Below are positions 58,285 through 64,000 of a stretch of DNA of 64,000 nt, piece by piece; the stretch's first letter is position 1; each line of letters begins with the position of its first letter. Source of the DNA: Streptomyces nodosus (GTDB lineage: Bacteria; Actinomycetota; Actinomycetes; Streptomycetales; Streptomycetaceae); assembly GCF_008704995.1 (NCBI RefSeq), contig NZ_CP023747.1:5490001-5554000 (forward strand), written 5' to 3'. Below the pieces are notes generated by a model, which was given only the letters and a program-made list of their open reading frames with translations, made no database searches and was not told the origin of the DNA. A program made the translations under genes and the position numbers.

Positions 58285-58773
58285 ATGGAGGCCGGCCCTC
58301 GTGACACCGCACCAGGCGCGGAGTACGACACCGCTGAGGGCGGGGACCAGGGACTCAGTTCCGACGGTCCTGACGAGGAGTCCCCTGGCGGCGTGACCGC
58401 CGACGGGCCCGATCCGGACGAGCTGACCGCCGGGCCCGAGGTCGAGGTCGAGCTGCGCCCGCAGCGCCGGCTGAGGATCTGGCAGCTCGCCCCCATCGTG
58501 GCGCTGGCGGCCGTCGGCTCCCTGATGTTCGCTTTCCCGCTGGCCTTCGAGTTCGGTGACGGCGGCGCGGTCGTCGCGATGCTCGGTCTGCTGATCTGCT
58601 CCTGCGCGGCCGGCTGGGGCATGATGGCCGCGCGCCGGGTCGGCCACACCTGGCCGGGGCTGCCGCAGCGGGGCTCCGGACGGCGCGCGGACTGGCGTGT
58701 GGTGCTCGGCTACGCCGTGGTGGTGGCCGCGGTGGTGGTGCTGGCCGTGTGGCGCGTGGCCCGGCTGCGCTGA
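58285..58773 (+). CDS. Two- or three-helix membrane protein, function unknown
   Basis: 162 residues. A 70-residue acidic cytoplasmic N-terminus (GAEYDTAEGGDQGLSSDGPDEESPGG-like) is followed by LRIWQLAPIVALAAVGSLMFAFPLAFEF, AVVAMLGLLICSCAAGWGMMAARRVGH and VVLGYAVVVAAVVVLAVW helices. It sits between miaA and dapF. The ATG has GGGGAGGG nine bases upstream. No family was recognised. Confidence 0.7.
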   Translation: MEAGPRDTAPGAEYDTAEGGDQGLSSDGPDEESPGGVTADGPDPDELTAGPEVEVELRPQRRLRIWQLAPIVALAAVGSLMFAFPLAFEFGDGGAVVAMLGLLICSCAAGWGMMAARRVGHTWPGLPQRGSGRRADWRVVLGYAVVVAAVVVLAVWRVARLR

Positions 58774-58866
58774 GGCCTGGGGTCCGTCGGCAGGACCCGC
58801 TCCCGGATGCCGGACTGTTGCCCGGAGAGGCGCCGGACCGGCGCTCCCGGGGCCGGGCCGACCCCG

Positions 58867-58872
58867 TACGAT
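58867..58872 (+). promoter_or_regulatory. Predicted leaderless -10 box of dapF
   Basis: TACGAT ends six bases before the dapF ATG; GAGGA lies directly against the start codon, too close to serve as a ribosome site. Confidence 0.45.
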
Positions 58873-58878
58873 CGAGGA

Positions 58879-59748
58879 ATGAGCCAGCGGATCGCCTTCC
58901 TCAAGGGTCATGGCACCGAGAACGACTTTGTGATCGTCCCGGACCCCGAGAACGTCATCGACCTGCCCCCGGCCGCCGTCGCCGCCCTGTGCGACCGCCG
59001 TGCGGGCATCGGCGGGGACGGACTGCTGCATGTGGTGCGGTCCGCCGCGCACCCCGAGGCCCGGGCGATGGCCGGCCGGGCCGAATGGTTCATGGACTAC
59101 CGCAACGCGGACGGCTCGATCGCGGAGATGTGCGGGAACGGCGTGCGGGTCTTCGCGCACTACCTCCAGCGCGCCGGTCATACGACGGCGGGAGATCTCG
59201 CGGTCGCCACCCGCGGGGGAGTGAAGACCGTGTACATCGCCGGGAACGGAGACATCACCGTCGGCATGGGCAAGGCTCTGCTCCCCGAGGCGGAGGTCAC
59301 GGTGAGCGTCGGCGAACGCAGCTGGCCCGCCCGCAATGTGAACATGGGAAACCCGCACGCGGTCGCCTTCGTCGACGACCTCGCCCACGCGGGCAACCTG
59401 TTCACCCCGCCCCCGTTCAGCCCCGCCTCGGTCTACCCGGACGGCGTGAACGTCGAGTTCGTGGTCGAGCGGTCCCCCCGGCATGTGGCGATGCGGGTCC
59501 ATGAGCGCGGCTCCGGCGAGACCCGCTCCTGCGGCACGGGCGCCTGCGCGGTGGCCGTCGCCACCGCCCGCCGGGACGGCGCCGACCCGGCCCTGACGGG
59601 CGTTCCGGCGACCTACACGGTGGACGTGCCCGGCGGCACCCTGGTGATCACCGAGCACCCGGACGGCGAGATCGAGATGACCGGACCCGCGGTGATCGTG
59701 GCCGAGGGCGAGATCGACCCCGAGTGGCTCGCGACCGCGCTCCGCTGA
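58879..59748 (+). CDS. dapF: Diaminopimelate epimerase DapF
   Basis: 289 residues; converts LL- to meso-diaminopimelate for lysine and peptidoglycan synthesis. The two catalytic cysteines are in EMCGNGVRVF (Cys85) and SCGTGACAVA (Cys218). HGTENDFVIVPD, RNADGSIAEMCGNG and NMGNPHAVAFV complete the family. Streptomyces peptidoglycan contains LL-DAP, so this enzyme mainly serves lysine synthesis. Confidence 0.97.
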   Translation: MSQRIAFLKGHGTENDFVIVPDPENVIDLPPAAVAALCDRRAGIGGDGLLHVVRSAAHPEARAMAGRAEWFMDYRNADGSIAEMCGNGVRVFAHYLQRAGHTTAGDLAVATRGGVKTVYIAGNGDITVGMGKALLPEAEVTVSVGERSWPARNVNMGNPHAVAFVDDLAHAGNLFTPPPFSPASVYPDGVNVEFVVERSPRHVAMRVHERGSGETRSCGTGACAVAVATARRDGADPALTGVPATYTVDVPGGTLVITEHPDGEIEMTGPAVIVAEGEIDPEWLATALR

Positions 59749-60191
59749 TCCACGACGGCCGGTGAACTCCCGCCGCCCGGCCCCTCCTTGGGGGCGAACG
59801 GGCGGCGCGCCGATGCACATGGGGGCACGTGGACCCTGACACTCGTCAGGGCCAGGTGGCGCCACCTGGCCGGAAAGCGTCATCGGCCGCGCGGAGGACC
59901 GGCTCCGTATCACTGATCGGAGCGGGCCGGACGCTGTGATTCGCAGCTCAGAGGCGGAGGGGGAGGCATCAATCAACGGCGGCTGCCTCTTCCCGTGGCG
60001 CAAAAGCGTAAACCCGTGGACCGTCGCTCGAATGGGTGATCCGTTTCACGCTCGACGAGAGCCGGTCTGGTGCGCGTGATGGGGTCGGTAGCATCAAGCA
60101 CCGGCCCGGACGGGGGACCGGCGCCCTCATCTGCGCCGTGTACGCCATGGGGCACCCCTCGTCCGCCGGTCCATGGAGCCGGAGGTGCCCA
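59749..60191 (+). other. 443-base gap between dapF and the RSH gene
   Basis: Contains two tandem stem-loops near the dapF end (listed) and a weak -10 candidate TAGCAT (60089-60094), 97 bases before the RSH ATG, whose GGAGGTG ribosome site ends the gap. Nothing else is recognised. Confidence 0.5.
59834..59871 (+). terminator. Tandem inverted repeats after dapF
   Basis: CCCTGAC-ACTC-GTCAGGG (59834-59851) is followed with a two-base overlap by a perfect 22-bp palindrome with half-site GGCCAGGTGGC (59850-59871). Two adjacent stem-loops about 90 bases after dapF suggest termination; no T-run. Confidence 0.55.
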
Positions 60192-62363
60192 ATGAGTGCG
60201 GAGGCCACGAACCCTGCCACGCCCGTCCCCTCGACACCGGGGACGCACCGCAGAAAGAGCCGCCCCCGGATCGACCTGCTCCGCCTGGGCCGGGCGGCAC
60301 TGCTCGGTACCGCCGCCCGTGACCGGCTGCCCGACGCCATCGGCCATGTCGCCGAGGCGCACCGCGCCCACCACCCCGACGCCGACCTCGAACCCCTGCG
60401 CCGCGCCTATCTGTTGGCCGAGTCCTCGCACCGCGGGCAGATGCGCAAGAGCGGTGAGCCGTACATCACCCACCCGCTGGCCGTGACCCTGATCCTCGCC
60501 GAACTCGGCGCCGAGACCACCACCTTGACCGCGTCCCTGCTGCACGACACCGTCGAGGACACCGATGTGACGCTCGATCAGGTGAGGGAGCAGTTCGGCG
60601 AGGAGGTGCGCTATCTCGTCGACGGCGTCACCAAGCTGGAGAAGGTCGACTACGGCGCGGCGGCCGAGCCCGAGACCTTCCGCAAGATGCTCGTCGCCAC
60701 CGGCAGCGACGTCCGGGTGATGTCCATCAAACTCGCCGACCGGCTGCACAACATGCGCACCCTGAGCGTGATGCGCCGGGAGAAGCAGGAACGCATCGCC
60801 AAGGTCACCCGGGACGTGCTGATCCCGCTCGCCGAGCGCCTCGGCGTCCAGGCCCTCAAGACGGAACTCGAGGACCTGGTCTTCGCGATCCTGCACCCCG
60901 AGGAGTACAAGCACACCCGGGAACTGATCGCCGAGAACGCGGCGCAGCGCGACGATCCCCTCGCCGAGATGGCCGAACAGACGCGGGCGGTGCTGCGCGA
61001 GGCCGGTATCCCGTCCGAAGTCCTCATAAGGCCACGCCACTTCGTCTCCGTCCACCGCATCTCCCGCAAACGCGGCCGGCTGCGCGGCGCCGACTTCGGC
61101 CGGCTCCTGGTGCTGGTGAACGAGGACGCCGACTGCTACGGGGTCCTCGGCGAACTGCACACCTGTATGACCCCGGTGATCTCGGAGTTCAAGGACTTCA
61201 TCGCCGTTCCCAAGTTCAACCTGTACCAGTCGCTGCACACCGCGGTCGCACGCGAGGACGGGGAGATCGCCGAAGTCCTCATCCGCACCCACCAGATGCA
61301 CAAGGTCGCCGAGGCGGGGGTGATCGCGCTCGGCAACCCCTACGCCCCCGGGTCCGACGACCCGGCCGAGGGCGAGCGTGCCGACCCCACCCGCCCGGGC
61401 TGGCTCTCCCGGCTGCTGGAGTGGCAGGAGGCCGCCCCGGACGCCGACATCTTCTGGTCGACGCTGCGTGAAGACCTCGCCCAGGACCGGGAGATCACCG
61501 TGTTCCGCCCCGACGGGGGCGCACTGGGGCTCCCCGAGGGCGCGAGTTGCGTGGACGCCGCGTACGCCCAGTACGGGGAGGACGCCCATGCCTGCATCGG
61601 CGCCCGCGTCAACGGCCGGCTCGCGACGCTGAGCACGGTCCTCAGGGACGGCGACACCGTGCAGCTCCTGATGGGCCAGGACCCGGCCTCCGAGCCCTCC
61701 CGGGAATGGCTGGAGCACGCCCACACCCCCGCCGCCCGGATCGCCATCCAGCGCCGGCTGGCGACCCCTCCCGCGCCGGGGGAGCCCTCCGACGGCACGC
61801 CGGAACCGGGCACCGCACGGCCGGGCGCCCAGGCGTCCCCGGACACCGGCGCGCTCGGCTCCACCGCCCGCCCGCCCGCGCGCCCCACCCCGGACGCGCC
61901 CGGCGCGCGCACCGCCGACGCCGTCGTCGACCTGCCCGGGGCCTCCGTACGCCTGGCGGGCTGCTGCACCCCCGTACCCCCCGACGAGATCACCGGATTC
62001 GCCGTGCGCGGAGGCGCGGTGACCATCCATCGCGTCCAATGCTCCGGAGCGGCGCGCATGAAGAGCGCCGGGCGCACGGAGGTCGGCGTGCGCTGGGGCG
62101 ACACCACCGAATGCCGGGTCACCCTCGTCGCCGAGTCCTTCGGACGCCCCCATCTGCTCGCGGACCTCACCGAGGCCATCGCGCTGCAGGGCGTCGCCAT
62201 CGTCTCCGCCACCGTCGAACCGCCCAGCCAGCAGCGGGTCCGCCACACCTACACGCTCCAACTCCCGGACGCGGCCCGGCTGCCGGCTCTGATGCGCGCC
62301 ATGCGCAATGTGCCCGGCGTGTACGACGTCAACCGCGCCCAGCACCCCGCGGCGGCGTACTGA
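60192..62363 (+). CDS. rshA: RelA/SpoT homologue (second RSH protein) with intact hydrolase and diverged synthetase
   Basis: 723 residues. The HD hydrolase domain keeps HDTVEDT (His118, Asp119, Glu122, Asp123). The synthetase domain is altered: the canonical RPKHxYSIYRKM reads RPRHFVSVHRIS (280-291), and EVQIRT reads EVLIRT (361-366), while EFKDFIAVPKFNLYQSLHT is conserved. TGS and ACT domains follow, with the conserved Cys pair at 591-592 (GCCTPVPPDEITGF) and an Ala/Pro-rich insert before it. It probably degrades (p)ppGpp; synthesis is doubtful. The ATG has GGAGGTG four bases upstream. S. coelicolor has relA elsewhere and this second gene next to dapF. Confidence 0.9.
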   Translation: MSAEATNPATPVPSTPGTHRRKSRPRIDLLRLGRAALLGTAARDRLPDAIGHVAEAHRAHHPDADLEPLRRAYLLAESSHRGQMRKSGEPYITHPLAVTLILAELGAETTTLTASLLHDTVEDTDVTLDQVREQFGEEVRYLVDGVTKLEKVDYGAAAEPETFRKMLVATGSDVRVMSIKLADRLHNMRTLSVMRREKQERIAKVTRDVLIPLAERLGVQALKTELEDLVFAILHPEEYKHTRELIAENAAQRDDPLAEMAEQTRAVLREAGIPSEVLIRPRHFVSVHRISRKRGRLRGADFGRLLVLVNEDADCYGVLGELHTCMTPVISEFKDFIAVPKFNLYQSLHTAVAREDGEIAEVLIRTHQMHKVAEAGVIALGNPYAPGSDDPAEGERADPTRPGWLSRLLEWQEAAPDADIFWSTLREDLAQDREITVFRPDGGALGLPEGASCVDAAYAQYGEDAHACIGARVNGRLATLSTVLRDGDTVQLLMGQDPASEPSREWLEHAHTPAARIAIQRRLATPPAPGEPSDGTPEPGTARPGAQASPDTGALGSTARPPARPTPDAPGARTADAVVDLPGASVRLAGCCTPVPPDEITGFAVRGGAVTIHRVQCSGAARMKSAGRTEVGVRWGDTTECRVTLVAESFGRPHLLADLTEAIALQGVAIVSATVEPPSQQRVRHTYTLQLPDAARLPALMRAMRNVPGVYDVNRAQHPAAAY

Positions 62364-62497
62364 CCGCCGAGAAGCCGCCCCGGCCGTCCCGATGAGGGCG
62401 GACGGACGGAGCCGGGCGGCCGGGACCGGATCCGTTCGGGTGGGCCCGGCGCGCGTCTGCGCCATGTGACCGGTGCGCGCTGATAGCGGTGTGACCC

Positions 62498-63991
62498 ATG
62501 CCGCACAGCCTCCGCTCCGTGATCCCCCGTGCCCGCCGCGCCAAAGCGGCCCTGCTGGCCTCCGCCGTCTCCGGCTGTCTGATCGCCGCGAGCGCACCCG
62601 CGCCCGCCGTGCCCCTGGGCCTCGGCGACCCGCTCTTCCCGACGCTGGGCAACCCGGGATACGACGTCCGGTCGTACGACCTGGCCTTCACCTACTCCGG
62701 CAGCAACGACAAGCCCCTGTCCGCCGTCACCACCATCCGGGCGCGCGCCACCGAACGCCTGGAGCGCATCAACCTCGACTTCACGCACGGCACGGTGCAG
62801 TCCGTCGACGTCAACGGCACACCCGCGGCCTTCACCGGAGCGGGGGAGGACCTGGTGATCACTCCGGAGGTCCCGCTCCCCCGGGGCGGCGCGCTGCGGA
62901 TCACCGTGCGGCACACCAGCGACCCGAGGCCCGCCACGGGCACGGAGGGCGGCTGGGTGCGGACCGAGGACGGGCTCGCCATGGCCAACCAGGCCGACGC
63001 CGCCCATCTTGTCTTCCCGTGCAACGACCACCCCTCCGACAAGGCGATGTTCACCTTCCGTGTGACCGCCCCGGACGGCTACACGGTCGTGGCCAACGGG
63101 GTGCCGGCGGGCACCGAGCACACCGGCCGGGGCACCACCTGGACGTATCGCACCAAGCACCCCATGGCGACCGAGCTCGCCCAGGTCTCCATCGGCCGCA
63201 GCGCGGTGCTGCACCGCCGAGGACCCCACGGCCTGCCCGTCCGTGACGTGGTACCCGCCGAGGACCGCGCGCTCCTCGAACCGTGGCTGGCCAAGACCCC
63301 CCAGCAGATCGCCTGGCTGGAGAAGAAGGTCGGCCCGTTCCCCTTCGAGGCCTACGGGCTGCTGATCGCCCGGGCACAGACCGGCTTCGAACTGGAGACA
63401 CAGACGCTCTCCCTCTTCGAGAAAGGCGTGTTCACCCAGCCCGCGTACCCCGCGTGGTACGTCGAGTCACTGATGGTGCACGAGCTGTCCCACCAGTGGT
63501 TCGGCGACAGCGTCAGCCCGCGCACCTGGTCCGACCTGTGGCTGAACGAGGGACACGCCACCTGGTACGAATCCCTGTACGCGGAGGAGACCGCGCAGCG
63601 GCCCATGGAGACCCGGATGAAGGCCGCGTACGGCCTCTCCGACCGCTGGCGCGCCACCGGCGGACCGCCGGCCGCGCCCAGGCCGCCGAAGCCCGGCCGG
63701 AAGATCAGCCTCTTCAGGCCCAGCGTCTACGACGGTGCCGCGCTGGTGCTGTACGCGCTGCGCCAGGAGATCGGGGCCCCCGCCTTCGAGCGCCTGGAGC
63801 GGGCCTGGGTGGCGGTGCACCGGGACGGCACGGCCACCACGGCGGACTTCCGGCGCCTGGCCTCCGGCATCGCGGGACGCGATCTGAGCGGGTTCTTCCG
63901 GGCCTGGCTCTACGGCGAGAAGACGCCGCCGATGCCCGGGCACCCGGACTGGAAGAGCGACCCTCCGCAGGCCTCCGAGACCGCACGGTAA
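62498..63991 (+). CDS. Secreted M1-family zinc metallopeptidase (aminopeptidase)
   Basis: 497 residues with a Sec-type signal (AKAALLASAVSGCLIAASAPAPA). The zinc site is HELSHQWFGD (His328, Glu329, His332) with third ligand Glu351 in LNEGHATWYESL. The usual GAMEN exopeptidase motif reads GFELET. FPFEAYGLL and DRWRATGGPPAAPRP are typical of actinomycete secreted M1 enzymes. The C-terminal portion includes the FLRWAYG-type helical segment ending in GEKTPPMPGHP. The stop is just inside the window edge and the gene is complete. Confidence 0.92.
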   Translation: MPHSLRSVIPRARRAKAALLASAVSGCLIAASAPAPAVPLGLGDPLFPTLGNPGYDVRSYDLAFTYSGSNDKPLSAVTTIRARATERLERINLDFTHGTVQSVDVNGTPAAFTGAGEDLVITPEVPLPRGGALRITVRHTSDPRPATGTEGGWVRTEDGLAMANQADAAHLVFPCNDHPSDKAMFTFRVTAPDGYTVVANGVPAGTEHTGRGTTWTYRTKHPMATELAQVSIGRSAVLHRRGPHGLPVRDVVPAEDRALLEPWLAKTPQQIAWLEKKVGPFPFEAYGLLIARAQTGFELETQTLSLFEKGVFTQPAYPAWYVESLMVHELSHQWFGDSVSPRTWSDLWLNEGHATWYESLYAEETAQRPMETRMKAAYGLSDRWRATGGPPAAPRPPKPGRKISLFRPSVYDGAALVLYALRQEIGAPAFERLERAWVAVHRDGTATTADFRRLASGIAGRDLSGFFRAWLYGEKTPPMPGHPDWKSDPPQASETAR

Positions 63992-64000
63992 GTCGGATGA

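Overview
The window is high-GC DNA from an actinomycete, almost certainly a Streptomyces. The evidence is GC-rich codon third positions, frequent GTG starts, TANNNT-type -10 boxes and a gene order matching what I recall of the Streptomyces core chromosome (osaC-osaA-osaB, ftsK, rimO-pgsA-cinA-clgR, nei, lhr, recA-recX, gluABCD/gluRK, miaB, miaA, dapF, second RSH gene). Species cannot be fixed by reading. All functional names come from motif recognition and remembered family features; no database search was run.

Layout: 1-3731 is the 3' end of an rRNA operon (partial 23S, 5S, strong terminator), a DegT-like aminotransferase relative without the PLP-lysine region, and tRNA-Thr(GGU). 3789-13324 is an osmotic/stress signalling locus: a PP2C/anti-sigma-type protein (OsaC) divergent from a giant hybrid histidine kinase with ten exact 92-residue HAMP-type repeats (OsaA) and its response regulator (OsaB). 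13504-20794 holds ftsK, a RodZ-like membrane HTH protein, rimO-pgsA-cinA (overlapping stop/start codons) and clgR. 21252-32921 holds DNA repair (Nei-type glycosylase, Lhr helicase), an AraC-AzlC-AzlD exporter operon and assorted membrane or conserved proteins. 33092-35213 is recA-recX behind a TTGACA promoter with a GAAC-type damage box. 35242-38198 is a sulfur locus (cysteine dioxygenase and rhodanese behind a short Cys-rich leader peptide) plus a flavin monooxygenase. 38376-44225 is the gluABCD glutamate ABC transporter divergent from the gluR-gluK two-component system.

44226-53971 is more variable: orphan TAXI receptor, MazG-like NTPase, voltage-gated-type ion channel, ArsR/Mg-ATPase pair, LytR-CpsA-Psr cell-wall enzyme, TatA paralogue, a small unknown protein, and a LysR gene beside a decayed DoxX-like fragment. 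54052-63991 returns to core genes: miaB, a LigB-like protein, a small antitoxin-family protein, a frameshifted small gene, miaA, dapF, a second RelA/SpoT homologue and a secreted M1 aminopeptidase.

The points most worth a second look are: the Cys-rich leader peptide; a 16-bp promoter element (14/16 identical) shared by the LytR-CpsA-Psr gene and a 76-residue unknown gene; at least eight genes whose only visible signal is a -10 box 6-7 nt before the start codon (leaderless transcripts); a T6 frameshift in a small gene with a perfect Shine-Dalgarno; and remnants of what look like dpsB and a doxX-like gene.
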